Origin: Thuidium tamariscinum | Taxonomy: Eukaryota; Streptophyta; Bryopsida; Hypnales; Thuidiaceae | Direction: 5' to 3' | Length of the DNA: 64,000 bases | Assembly: GCA_947034885.2 (NCBI GenBank) | Contig: OX344752.2 | Coordinates: 21,475,386-21,539,385, forward strand | Shown here: positions 1-11,592 of the stretch, piece after piece | Layout: each line of letters starts with the position of its first letter | Position numbering within the stretch: position 1 is the stretch's first letter | Made by a program: the position numbers and the translations under genes | Notes under the pieces: model-generated | What the model saw: the letters and a program-made list of their open reading frames with translations, nothing else | Told to the model about the DNA's origin: nothing | The model's database searches: none

Positions 1-1620
1 GAAGAGGTGCACAAGGAGAAGAAACTATCCGGAAGCCGGATAGTCCGGATTCTGTCCGACTTCTCCGAAAAGGTGGAGACGACTTTGGTGAAGGTTCGGG
101 AGGCGGCCGAACGGATGGAAGACTGTAGCCGGAGACTGACGGAAATTCCGGTCAGACTCTCCGATCTGTCTCTACCGGATATTTCCGAAGGGTTGCCTCA
201 GAGACCAGGGAAGGACAGGACGCCGCAATCCAAGAAGTCAGGGCGAGCGTCAACGGGCAACCGGGAGGCGGCAATTCAGTTGTCGGAGTCTCCTGCGAGT
301 CCGGTTACTGGAGCTCCGGTTGCAACAGACGGAGAACGGAATCGGAACCTCACCGAGGTCTTCGAGCAGATCAGTAGGGCGGAAAGCCCGACTATAGGAT
401 CTAGGGTAGCAGAGCCGGATACGTAGGTATTAGGACTTTCCTGTTTTTGTAGTTTTTAACTTAGGAACGGATCAGGAGGAAAATCCGGTCCGGTTTAGGA
501 ACTTGGAGCGGGTTGGAATCCGTTCCGCTTCAGAAGTAGGTAGGAACGGATCCGCCGAGCGTTAATCGCGGCGGACTTGTATGGCGCTTTTTGCTTTTTT
601 GCCCATTATTTAAGTCAGTCCCCTCGCGGTGGACTGGGAGTCTTTTCCTTTGCATTATCTTTGTGTATTTTATTCTCTCTTGCTTTGCGTGTGTATCTCC
701 CGAGTTTGGCAGGGCGGCGTGACGCGGAGTTAGGAAGGCGCAAGTGGTTTTGCAGGCGACATTCTCCCTTTGGTGCTTATTTTCCGTGTCTGAGTATATG
801 AGAACGGGTAGAGAAGAGTTGGGAGTGTAACTCTAGTGCCTCAGCGCTTCTAGGACTTAAGATTCCGGGTGAGAAAGCCGTTGTTAGGCTAGACGAGAGA
901 GAGGGATTCCTTAATCGTGCTAGAGCTCCTGGGTGGGAAACCCAGTTGAGTGTCCGATCTCCTGTGAGGTCTCACCGTCTTTGTGGCAAACGGAAGAGTT
1001 CTGGTTGACGTTGGAACGGACGAATACACTTGTAGCCACCTGGCTCCCCAGGAACGGAAAGTCGTGTCAAAGTCGTTGTAGTATGAGAAGATCGTACGGG
1101 GGATCTCTGTGTGACCTACAGTCCGGATCTTTGTCTGGATTGTTGTGAGGGATCAAACCGGATCTGAAGTATTTTTAGAATTAACAGGTAGAAAGTGGGT
1201 CTTCAGCCACTATAAGTCACGGAAGGAGCGGTGGGCCTACCGCTCACAAAATCAAGCGGCGACCCCTCTGATGGTAAAACAGAGGCAAAACCAAACCGGA
1301 TTGAGGAACGGGTGTGGACGGATCATCCGGAACGGATTGGTCCAGAGAGGAAACCAGGAGCGGAACTCGTTAGGGAGCGGATCCGTTGCAGTCTGACGGA
1401 ACGGATAAAATCCGGGAAACCGGAAAAGTGAAGGAACTGATCCGTTCCGGACCAGATTGCTAGAATATCAGTTTTGAACGGGATAACGGGTTGTCGTCTC
1501 GGGTTATTTGTGTATTTCCGGTTCTAGATCTAGAACCGGATTATAGAGTTTTGGGAGCTGTCCTATCTTAATCGCTTAACTAAGCTAGATACTTCACAGA
1601 ATCTCGCGGGTTCGATCTTT
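1..1620. mobile_element. GGAACGGAT-rich segment, possible LTR-retrotransposon remnant
   Basis: The motif GGAACGGA recurs at about 464, 543, 1013, 1051, 1329 and 1398, with the reverse form at about 1441, and related TCCGGAT words fill the first 430 bases. A TATTTAAG box occurs near 606, followed by pyrimidine-rich sequence, as in the U3/R part of an LTR. Composition changes sharply to ordinary AT-rich sequence after about 1620. I see no second LTR, polypurine tract or reverse transcriptase, so the assignment to a retrotransposon is an inference and the left end is probably outside the window. Confidence 0.3.
7..426 (+). CDS. hypothetical protein, probably transposon-derived C-terminal fragment
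   Basis: A 139-codon open frame that may be only the end of a longer frame running in from the left. The product is hydrophilic, with a possible short amphipathic helix around residues 15-55 (charged residues alternating with L, V and I), followed by a Ser/Pro/Arg-rich tail. No domain is recognised. Its DNA shares the CCGGAT-rich composition of the following 1.2 kb, so it probably belongs to the same repeat rather than to a host gene. Coding status is doubtful. Confidence 0.25.
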   Translation: MHKEKKLSGSRIVRILSDFSEKVETTLVKVREAAERMEDCSRRLTEIPVRLSDLSLPDISEGLPQRPGKDRTPQSKKSGRASTGNREAAIQLSESPASPVTGAPVATDGERNRNLTEVFEQISRAESPTIGSRVAEPDT

Positions 1621-1845
1621 AGAGTCACTTAGTTATACTCTACAGTGATTTTTGTGAGTATAACAGGGAATTTACTTACCCTGTGTTGCGACACTAGTAT
1701 TACCCATCCACTCAGTCTCGTTTCTCTTAGAGCACCTAGATATGTAATCGCAAGATGTGTTGGTACATATAAGGTGACCAACACATGAAGACTTCCTAAA
1801 TTTGAGGCCAAGATTGTTGTGAATGTTTGAGGTCATCGTGCGACA

Positions 1846-2415
1846 CTACGTATGACCATCGTAGCGTTTGTCCATACCAGCCATACTCTTCGAAGAGCTC
1901 GACGAAGGTAATGAACGGCAAGGTGGCAATTCTAGGACAATATCACCGTCAAATGATGTTGGAAGAAATGGAACTGTCTTGTACTCAATCGAATCAAAAT
2001 CAATCTGGGCGAGCTTGTTTCTGCATCCTCGAATAGTCCGTAGCTTCTTCAGAGAGTCTATAACACTCGAACTGCCTTGTTCTTGTGGATACAACGGCGG
2101 TCGAGAGAACACTGAACTACTAGCACTACTATCTCGCATACCAACGGATTCAGGTGTTCCAAGGTGCACATAAGTGCCAGCGGTTTGTGATTCGGATACG
2201 AGACAATTGTACATCACTGGGTCTTCCTCTGAATCACTAGACAACACAACAACAGGACAAGAGAAGCTTCCTTCATCATCCTTAGATGAAGGAAGACCGT
2301 AATGAAGAGAAGAGGGGGAGAGTCCATCAGGCTCCAGCTTGACGGCTCGCAACGTAGGAATAGAAGCTGCGTCGGCCACAGCCACTGGCATCAAAACCTC
2401 TATTAAAGCATCCAT
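1846..2415 (-). CDS. hypothetical 189-aa open frame
   Basis: An uninterrupted frame of 189 codons, rich in Ser, Pro and acidic residues, with an SSDSEED acidic patch and an SSSSSKS run near the C-terminus. It resembles a disordered linker more than a folded domain. It is preceded by a 21-bp direct duplication around its ATG (2410-2445). It lies upstream of, and opposite to, the methyltransferase-like gene. It could be a single exon of an element gene or a chance frame; I do not recognise it. Confidence 0.25.
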   Translation of the reverse strand: MDALIEVLMPVAVADAASIPTLRAVKLEPDGLSPSSLHYGLPSSKDDEGSFSCPVVVLSSDSEEDPVMYNCLVSESQTAGTYVHLGTPESVGMRDSSASSSVFSRPPLYPQEQGSSSVIDSLKKLRTIRGCRNKLAQIDFDSIEYKTVPFLPTSFDGDIVLELPPCRSLPSSSSSKSMAGMDKRYDGHT

Positions 2416-3356
2416 GACTTCTGATGCTAATCCATGACTTCTGATGCTAAAGAGGAATCAAGACAAAGAAGAAGTAGGACCTCGTGTCCATTTGCTCTGA
2501 TAGAAGCCATTGCATCAACACAGTGTTGGAAAAAAAAAACTAAATTAAGTCTTCTATGTGATGCAGCATGACTTGAAGTTGAGACGGTCTGGTTTTAAGC
2601 TCATGATATTCTAGAATGTCTCCAAAATATGCAATTACAGAACTCTCATAAGATAATCTGGGAAAGGTGACATTAAGTGGATCAAACTCCCATGAAAGTA
2701 GTATTGACGAGCATTAAAGAATAAGTGAATATCATGCAATAAAATCTTGTTATATTGCGCTTGTCAGCCAGGTATGTGCTAATAGGCCAGTTAAGCTTGT
2801 TGAGTTCTATATCCAAGTAGGTCACCAAACTTCCCATAATGAACACAAGTACCTGCATAGACCGTCAAAATTACCTAGAATAAAATCACATCGAGTGGAT
2901 CCGAAATACATACGAATCCAAAAAAGAATTTGATAATATTTCTCCTCCTAAAGCAATAGAAAATCAACATATAAGTAACTAAAATATATATAGTAATATC
3001 ATAATAGATCAACTTATCCGTTGGGAAATTCTTAGGAATCAAGAAACCGAAAATCATAAACAAGATTTTCTTTTGAAAAGAAAGATCAATAAATATGTCT
3101 ATTTAATACTATAACAATGGTGATTTTTGAATCTACACCCCAAACGACTCGTACCGTAAATATAAGATCAAATGAAATCCGGAGCTCAATAATTAGTACT
3201 TGGAGCACTAACGGGTAACATTAATCTGCAGACATATATATCATAGTCACAAACTATGGAATGATTCATTTTCAAGATCCTAGACACAGGCTACAATAGA
3301 CATGTATCCAACACTACGTCATGAGTTATTCACTACCTGCATGAGTGTAGCTTTTA
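2416..3356. other. AT-rich intergenic sequence, no gene seen
   Basis: No long frame, RNA gene or clear terminal repeat was found. This is the place where the 5' end of the element carrying the following gene would be expected if it lies inside the window. I could not find a partner for the terminus at 10056 here. Confidence 0.4.
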
Positions 3357-6300
3357 TTGAGAGGCCAGATGATAGTGGAATCCAATGCCGAATGCAGTAG
3401 AAAAAGTGTAGGTAAGAAAAGGACGAGGGGATTGAGCCGCTGCTTCAGTAGTCTGAAGTCCTTGAAAATGTCTCGTGAAAATAGGCGCAGACACCTCGTA
3501 CTGGCTCAGACAACACCGACTGCTGGACAAGATATCATTGGGATTCCGGAGGATACTTCTATTGATGGAAGCAATGAAAATGATCTACTCCCTCGATTCT
3601 GTAGTCTTCCCGAATTCCTTTCTCCTAAAAACGGTGACAACGGGAACAACACTGAACCATGCAATGTAAGTTTCTTTTCTCACCGATTCCACATTACTGA
3701 ATTCCAGATATGCATGTACTGCCTCATGCTATTGAACATGGTCTAATTTCTATCTACATTGCAAATTTATATTTAAATAGGTCTTGGCAGTGTTTTGGGC
3801 ATATTAAACTAGCGTGATAATTTCATTTAGAAGCATTCATTATTTCTTCTTGAAATATTAAAATTAAAAAATTAAAAAAAAATGGACACCCGCCGACCGC
3901 AGCCAGACGGGACCCCGATTAGGGTTTGGAGGACAGACTCCTCCATTCGCAGGCCACCGCTTGCCACCGACCCTCCGAGCCGCGGTCCCTCTAACTTCCC
4001 CTCAGGAAAGCTACCGATTTTGGGAATCGAATTTCACCTCACCCTCACGTCGTCCATCTCTCCTCTTTGCGTGGATATTGATTCTGTAGTTCTGTAACTC
4101 CCCCATTCAAATTGCTTGAGACATTGTGAAATTCTCATTTCCGAAAGCATTCTTCCCGATTGATGTTTTCGTGCGTTTTTCTAACGAGACAATCACATCT
4201 TGCAGATTGACGGCGTAGCTACAATGGAGACATGGAGCGGAGCTATTGCAAGGACGGAGGCCACGGTTGCTCCCCCCATTGAGAAAGAGCCTCCGGATCT
4301 CGAGGTATGAGAATTGAACCTCAAACCCTTGCTTTTCTTTTGATTCAGCTTGTGATCGGCTTGGGTGGGCCGTCACACCCCACCCGCCTCCAACCGCGCA
4401 CCACGGGGGGACCCTCTCGCCACTGAGAGCCCCCCAAGCGGAGACAGATTGTTTTGTTTTTTTCTCTTGATTCAGCTCGTAATCAGGCTGGGGTGGGCAG
4501 TCACACCCCACCCCGCCTCGCACCGCGCACCACGGGGGGACCCTCTCGCCACCGAGAGCCCCCCAAGCGGAGACAGATTTTTTTTTTTTTTCTTGATTCA
4601 GCTCGTAATCAGGCTGGGGTGGGCAGTCACACCCCACCCCGCCTCGCACCGCGCACCACGGGGGGACCCTCTCGCCACCGAGAGCCCCCCAAGCGGAGAC
4701 AGATTGTTGTTTTTTTTTCTCTTGATTCAGCTTGTAATCAGGCTGGGGTGGGCAGTCACACCCCACCCCGCCTCGCACCGCGCACCACGGGGGGACCCTC
4801 TCGCCACCGAGAGCCCCCCAAGCGGAGTCAGATTGTTGATTTTTTTTCTTTTGATTCAACTCTTGATCGGCTGGGGTGGGCAGTCACACCCTACCCCGCA
4901 CCGCACCGCGCACCACGGGGGGACCCTCTCGCCACCGAGAGCCCCCCAAGCGGAGACAGATTGTTTTTTTTTTTCACTTGATTCAACTCGTGATCACGCT
5001 TGGGTGGGCTGTCACACCCCGCCCTGCCTCGCACCGCACACCACGGGGGGACCCTCTCGCCACTGAGAGCCCCCCAAGCGGAGACAGATTGTGTTTTTTT
5101 TTTCTCTTGATTCAGCTCGTAATTAGGCTGGGGTGGGCCGTCACACCCCACCCCGCCTCGCACCGCGCACCACGGGGTGGCGCTCTCGCCACCGAGAGCC
5201 TCCCAAGCGGAGTCAGAATGTTTTTTTTTTTTCTCTTGATTCAGCTCGTCATCAGGCTGGGTGGGCAGTCGCACCCCACCCCTATCTCGCGCCGCGCACC
5301 AAAGGGGGCCCCTCTCGCCACCGAGAGCCCCTACTAGAAGGCAGGGCCTTGTTATCTCTTACACTCTTCTGATTTGGGCATTTCCCATCTATTTGAATTG
5401 TCAGGTGGACACTACTTGCAATACGTCCTCAGGTCCTTCCTCCACCATTGCTGGAGCAAAGGATTCAATAGAATGTAGCGTTCAATTGCCCCTAGTGCCG
5501 GCCCCCGCCATTGAAGATGAGGACCACATTCGCAGGTCCCAGAATGTTGATTCAATTTCAACAATAGCGAGTATGCGAATCTCCCCTAATCGCCTCTCCC
5601 GAATGGCGATCCCATTGTGTCGTATGGTCCCCATGCCGATGGTGAGACCTACCCTGGATTGTGATGTGGACGAGTTGGAGACGAAATTCGTTCACGAGTA
5701 CGAAGACGGAGCTAGAGTATTCTATGTTTCTGTTTCAAATGAAGAGGGCGAGGCAGGTGTGTTATCTGAAGAGGAGAAGCTCGGATGGGGACCGATTTGG
5801 AATGACATGAATGCTGAGTTTAACAAGGAGCTCAGTAGTCATATTGAGTTGCAGCACTTGGTTGATGCTAAGTTTTACATTTGCAACGGCAATCACAGAT
5901 ATGCTATTTGGATGCGGCATATCAAAAGGCTTCACAGTGGAGAAGCTAAGTGGCACGTTCGGGTGGACTCCATCATTTTGGACACGAAAGATAGGCTTGG
6001 GGTAGCAATGCAAGTCATGTATGATGTGAACAAGTGAGTTTTCTTATCTTATTATCACTTGTTTGAATTGAGATATACTTTATCCATTTGGAATACTCAC
6101 AGTGTGTTTGTTTTTTAAGGCACACGGAGAATTCCTTCGTGAAGACGAATCTTGTCCACACACTCTATTGTGTTCGTAAGTATGGAACAATGTCCATTGA
6201 GAAGTTTTCAGAGATTTTGAGCTCAAAGGACGTTAGACTTTGTGGCGGCCACGCCCAAAAGAAGACTTAGTACACGATGCCATTGGAAGTGTTCACCACA

Positions 6301-9300
6301 TTTATCTTTCAGGTTCAACATAACAAACTGTGTTTTCTGGGTTTGTTGTCTAGTTTGTACAGTCATTGGTGTTTGAATTTGCATCATTTCCTGGCATTCA
6401 TTTGACCCAGGACTTCTTTGTTTGGCAGCAAGAGATATCTATTGCCTCAGATGCTGGAGTTCGCAAGTATTGTGAGGACACGGCCCCGGAGGATGTTACT
6501 AATACTGGTATTGCAAATGCAATGAGAACTGCAACCAAGGATGCCACGGACAAGCTTTACAAGAAGCTTTCAAAAATTGTGTCCGTTGCTAATCCCGCAT
6601 TGGGAGATGACTGGCTAAAAGAGGTTCGTTTCTTTTAGCTTTACAAATCGTGTAACCTTTTGGGCTTCTTTGTATTTCTTTTCGTTCACTTATTTGTTGG
6701 CTTATGCTTGCAGATTGAGAGGCACTGGAGTTTGTACAGTGTCCAGGAGTTGACGCTAGACAAACTTCAACTTATTGCTACTGCCAATGCGAGCCCACAA
6801 CACAAGGTGAAGTGGTTGAAGTGGATAAATTCATCCACCCCTACTCGTGAAGCTCGTCGTGTTCCACCCAGACCAGCTAATGACGACAAGATTGGTTCCT
6901 TCTTATCCAAGGCAGTTTGGTTTGCAGGGGTAAGTAAGCATATTTGATTCATTGCTTTTGTTTCTTAAATAATTCGCCTAGTAACCTTGATTTACCTAGT
7001 GGACTTGATCTGATTCAAATTTGTGTTTAGTTGGAGGATGCAGCTCTTGAATTGTATGATAGCATACTGAAGTCTGACAACATCCAAGTTAACATGGACG
7101 TGCCCGCTGAGCCAATGTCTCTTTCTGACTACATCGAGTATTGGAGGATGAAGTTGTGGGAACACTCATATCCTGGAGTCTTCAAAGGAGCTGAGTCGTT
7201 CAAGAAATCTGAGTCCTTTAAGGACTATAAGGGCTCCCTTCTCGCCGTGAGACGGGTCTTATACAGGTACTTCTTTTACTTCATTTTGATCTACAAAGTC
7301 AGTTATGTTCCCTAGTTTCTATTTGGAATTTGATATGTAGGCCGTGTCTTTTCAATCTAATGTACTTATTGACTAAACCAAAGATAATCAAAGCATCATT
7401 GATCATTGATTCCATCACAAGTTCTAATTAATGTCTAATTCTATTTGGCCTTCTTCACTTTCTAGTATGGGCATAGTATGATATTTGATGTTATGGGTTT
7501 TTTTTGGGTATGACCTTGACTTATGCTTTGGGTTACTTCTTAAGGTACTTCACATTCGAATTATATGGAAAGCAAGCTATCTCCAAGTCCGATTTACCGC
7601 CATTCTTACGATCGTGGCGTGACTCGACATCATCGGATTGTATGTTTTCACCCACTCAACTGAAGTTTTGGCCAGTCGGCCATCTTCAACTTGGTGCGTG
7701 GTACTTGGATTGTACCAAGGGATTTACGGCACCGGAAGAAGTGGCCCTATTCCAGAGCGTCAAGGACTGTGTTGTTGTGCAGTCAGAGGTGGATGAGTTC
7801 TCATGATTGGAAGGTGAGGCTCGTGACAAGGCCATCAGGAAGCGGGAGTTGGAGAATAAGAAGAAGGAGGAGAAGTTGGAGTCAGCCAAGAAGAAGCTTG
7901 AGGACACCGCGGTGAGAAAGAAAGACAAGTTGGCTGAGACAGCGAAGAACGACGGCAAAGAGAAGAAGAAGGGGAAGAAGCGCAAGGTGGAGGCTGCCCT
8001 AGTGGAGCATGCAACAAGTGATTTGGCTGCCAACCCCACTTCCTCGGGTTTCTCGCTTACGAAATCTCAGATGCAACAGGGAAATCTGACTTTGGCTCCG
8101 GTTGCGATTGTGGATGCCAATGTGGATGAATGCATTCTAAATGAGTCTCTCACCAATTTGCTTGGTTCAGATGATGGCCCTATCCCTGCTTCATTCACAA
8201 AGGTTCTCTCTCTTCTGGAAAAGGTAATTCTCTATGTAGTCAATGCTTTGAACTATGAACATGTTGTTTCTTTATAGTATAAGGGTGAGTGTGGAGAAAT
8301 TCCTTGTGTTTGGTCTTGAACTTCTATGAAATTATTAATAAAAGTGTTCCTTGTTTTCTCTTATCTGCAGCATGCTTTGGACAAGGATCGTTTCTTTGAT
8401 GGTGATGTTACTAAGCAGGCCTTAGTTGATCTCATTATAGTGGATGTTCCTGAGGGCTTACCTGTCCCTAACATCTCTATTCCGCCATCCTCTGTTCCAA
8501 ATTGGAACAAGTTTTCAGAAGAGTGGCTACAGACTATTTTTGATTTCGCAGAGAATTACCTCCATGATGGTGGTGGCCTTGTTCTCATGTACTCTCTGAG
8601 TCGTGAGATTCGATCTTATGTTTTGGATTTCTCTCGGAAGTATGGATTTACATCGAAAATGGAGTGGATGGTATGGAACAGACTACGTCTTACCAATCCA
8701 CTAGACCGTTCTTCCACGGTATGTTCTTCTGGTCTTTTCAAATAGACTATTTTTTTTTCCTTTTGAAAATGTTACATTGATTCTAATGTATTGGAGTGGA
8801 TTTGCAGATTGTGCGCTTCAAAATGAACTTGTATGTGAAGTTTGAGAAGTCCCGCTTTACATTTCGTCATGTTCCAGCGCACCAGGCTATCGACCTTGAC
8901 ATTGGCAGAGATGATCTTGTCCTAAATTGTTGTGAGAAGGAGGACTTGGCAATGAATGGTACCATTCCATGGCGTGGTTCTCGGGAAAAGGCACGATCTT
9001 TCATGCAAATGATCATTGAGGGAACTACCTCGCCTGGTGACATCATCATAGATTGCACAGCATCTACAGGTTTTATTCTTTACTGTATATCACTTGATTT
9101 AGTGTTTTAACACATGTCTTTGGGATTTGAACTTTGAACTTCATGTCTCATTTCTTTTAATGTGTTTGGGCTTTTGCAGGAGCAAGCATCTACGCTTGTC
9201 GAACTACTGGCCGCCACATTGTAGCGTTGGAGGAGGATAAGAGCATTTTTGATGCAGTTTTAGCTCCACTCATACGCCCCATTTCAGCTCCAGAGCCAAC

Positions 9301-9732
9301 TCCACAAAGCTCTACACCTATCCCAATTGCTGACGATGAGGACGTGGTACCAATTCGTCAGTTGCAGAAGACTTCGCGCTTCAGTAAGTTCTTTTTTTTT
9401 CAATACTTTGAGAATGTGAGTTTCCAGTGTTTTGTATCTGACATTTGGTGTCATGATTTTGTAGGCAGGCAGCCGAAATGAAGATGCAGACATCCCGACC
9501 ATTCTTTGCTAAACCGACGTTTTTCCCTAGCCCTCCTAAACCTTTTATGTTACCCATGTATGCTGAGGCAGTAGCCACGCATTCTCAAACCATAGATACT
9601 CAACCTTCTTTTAGATCTCGTAGAACGGATCCACGAGTATCATTGTTTGTAGATGAGTCTGCTATAGAGTCAGACAGTGATCTATCGTTCAGTGGTGAGA
9701 GCTCTACATCAGGGTCTTCTAGTAGTACCTAG
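3357..9732 (+). CDS. ParB-like / beta-class DNA methyltransferase-like fusion gene, copy 1 (in-frame TGA, possibly a pseudogene)
   Basis: Inferred exons: 3357-3665, 4206-4304, 5405-6033, 6120-about 6231, about 6363-6623, 6714-6929, 7031-7266, 7545-8223, 8371-8718, 8808-9069, 9180-9383, 9473-9732. Splice phases agree at nearly all junctions; the exon 4/5 junction is uncertain. A conservative alternative start is ATG 4224. Exons 3-4 encode a ParB/sulfiredoxin-like region with a GNHRYA motif. The 7.8-8.0 kb part is a Lys/Glu-rich linker with a KKGKKRKVE nuclear-localisation-like stretch. Exons from 8371 encode a methyltransferase fold in permuted order: a motif IV-like DVPEG first, then the SAM-binding motif I-like LDCTASTG at about 9050-9182, matching the DPFxGSG pattern of N4/N6 amino-methyltransferases. 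A TGA at 7804-7806 interrupts the otherwise continuous exon, so the protein may be split or dead. Both catalytic motifs are degenerate. Enzymatic activity is therefore doubtful; the fold assignment rests on motif patterns only. Confidence 0.6.
4334..5338. repeat. minisatellite, eight units of 126-129 bp, inside an intron
   Basis: Tandem units are marked by GAGACAGATT or GAGTCAGA at 4441, 4570, 4696, 4825, 4953, 5081 and 5210, giving periods of 126-129 bp. Each unit has a GC-rich part containing CACGGGGGGACCCTC and an AT-rich part with an 8-12 T run followed by CTTGATTCAG. The array lies between the exon ending at 4304 and the exon starting at 5405. Long open frames run through it on both strands only because the unit lacks stops. 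Confidence 0.9.
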
Positions 9733-9991
9733 ACCCACCTAGACCCACCTAGACTCTCTGATTTTGAACCCACTTTACTCTTATATGATTTTTGTGTTGC
9801 TATCTACTTGCTTCTATCAGCCATCACTGTACTGAATGTAAAATCGCTATTTTCTTACTTCCAAAGCTTTCTATGCCCTCTGCGGGTCTTTGGTGTTCTA
9901 ACTTCATCTGTTTCCTATTTCTTAACCGCCCTAAAACTTTCTCCACGGTCTTAGGCCCCACTTTCAAAAATTCCAAAAAAAATTGAAAAAT

Positions 9992-10056
9992 TCCTAGGCT
10001 CCTAGGCTCTTGGGCTCTTGGGCTTATGCTCCTGAGCTCGCAATATAGCAACCCCG
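9992..10056. mobile_element. right terminus of the methyltransferase-carrying hAT-like element (copy 1)
   Basis: Read on the - strand this end is CGGGGTTGCTATATTGCGAGC followed by several GAGCC(T/C)AAG or GAGCCTAGG words and then an A/T-rich stretch. It matches the terminus at 61969 (CAGGGTTGCTAGCG plus GAGCCTGTG words) in order and spacing. A CAGGG start is typical of hAT termini; here the second base is G. The stop codon of the methyltransferase-like gene lies 324 bp inside. The opposite end was not found. Confidence 0.6.
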
Positions 10057-11592
10057 GTGTACTAACATTATAAGGGTTGACGATGAGTTTTTATGAAAAT
10101 AATAACATGTTAGTTGCATGCATGGAGCCAAAGTGACCTTCCTTGGTACAAAGGCTATACAGAGGGAACAATTTTCCTATAAGAAGTCTTTTATTGCAAT
10201 GTGAGCACAATCTTGTCTAGAAAAATGAATTTTTTTAAAATAATTTTTTGATTTTTTTTTTAATTACTAAAAATGAAAAGGTTTATAGACCCCTTTCATG
10301 CTATCAATGGCCTCTATAGTATTTTGTAGCAATCTATAATACTACATAGTACTAAATTGATGGTTGAGATCCGCAAGTGCCCTAAATCGATGGTTTAGAT
10401 TTGCAAGCACTCTACTGATATATAATATTAGTAGTATCAAGTGATATTGCTAGTCCTTAGCCAAAAATTGTGTTTTTGAAACAAAAATGTGAAATCATTC
10501 TTGCCATCACTCCAATCAAATAGGACAATCTTTCAATTTGGAGGGGCCAAATTTGAGACATTGGGGCACTCAAGGGTTAAACAATTTTAGAACAAATTGT
10601 GAGTAGTATGAGGCAATGGAGATTTTCCCAATGCAAGAAGACATGAAACATCAGGATTGCAAATTTTTCAAAATTTTATTCCCAATATTGAAATTATTTT
10701 GAATTTTGGAAGCCAAAGAACTTTAGACCATTAATCAATGTTTGGACACTTCCAATTTCAATCATTCAAGAATTACTTTCACGCTTAGTACAATCCTTTT
10801 GCTCACTAAAATACTCACACATGTGTTATAACCTTATTAGTCCCAACCTTGAAAAGCACCAAACAAATTCAAAGAAGGTGCTTGAGTTCTAGCCTAATGT
10901 TGGAAATAGAGCACCCATGCACGTTGGTTACTGGACGTGGTTGACAATAGGTGCCTCTCCCTTTACATCTTCTCAATAAATTTTGTACAACATTCTTTTA
11001 GAAACCCGATTGATCCTTCTAATACCTTCTCAATGCAAAAACTTATTCCGATTCCCAGCTCAAATATCGCTCCGATGAACCCTCGAGATGCACAGCGCTA
11101 GGAGATTATCACAGCACAGAGCTCCCGGATCGATATGGCATTCCTGGTCTACTGATTGCGAGCAGGGGAAGTTGTGCCACTAATATTCACGCCTGGGTGA
11201 GGCTCCCTCCGTGATTCCCCCGTTTCTGGTGCAAAATCATCTGGGAATCTTCAGAATTTCAGACATTCCTCCAGCGAGACGAGGATTATCTCCCATTGCA
11301 GCTTTTTTTCTGTCCCCTACGCCAAGCATCAATCTGGACATCGTGCGAATCCATACTCCAAAGGTTCAAAGCAAGCACGAGACACCTGAAACAAATTCTG
11401 AATTAATTTTATCATGCGCGAACAGGAGCACACACACGGGGCAACCACACTAAGCATGTGCAGGTCTGGTCGATATCCACTGTGAAGTTCAGTGAGATAG
11501 AGCTCATCGTCAGTGTGGCGCATGTGGATCCTTTGTTAAGCCCTCAACCCTGGAATGCAAAGCCTTCCCTGATCGTCTCTTCTACCTTCAAA
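10057..11592. other. intergenic sequence, no gene recognised
   Basis: AT-rich to about 11000, then more balanced up to the 3' end of the oxidase gene. Only short shadow frames are present. The last few hundred bases probably include the 3' UTR of the minus-strand oxidase. Confidence 0.4.

Noticed and set aside
1600..1625. GGTTCGATC resembling a tRNA B box
   Set aside because: No A box at a suitable distance and no cloverleaf could be drawn around it.
1665..1690. CAGGG...CCCTG palindrome as a possible tiny hAT element or footprint
   Set aside because: Only about 20 bp, with no 8-bp flanking duplication; probably chance.
4107..5372. Several overlapping long frames on both strands
   Set aside because: All lie in the 126-129-bp minisatellite within an intron and are by-products of the repeat.
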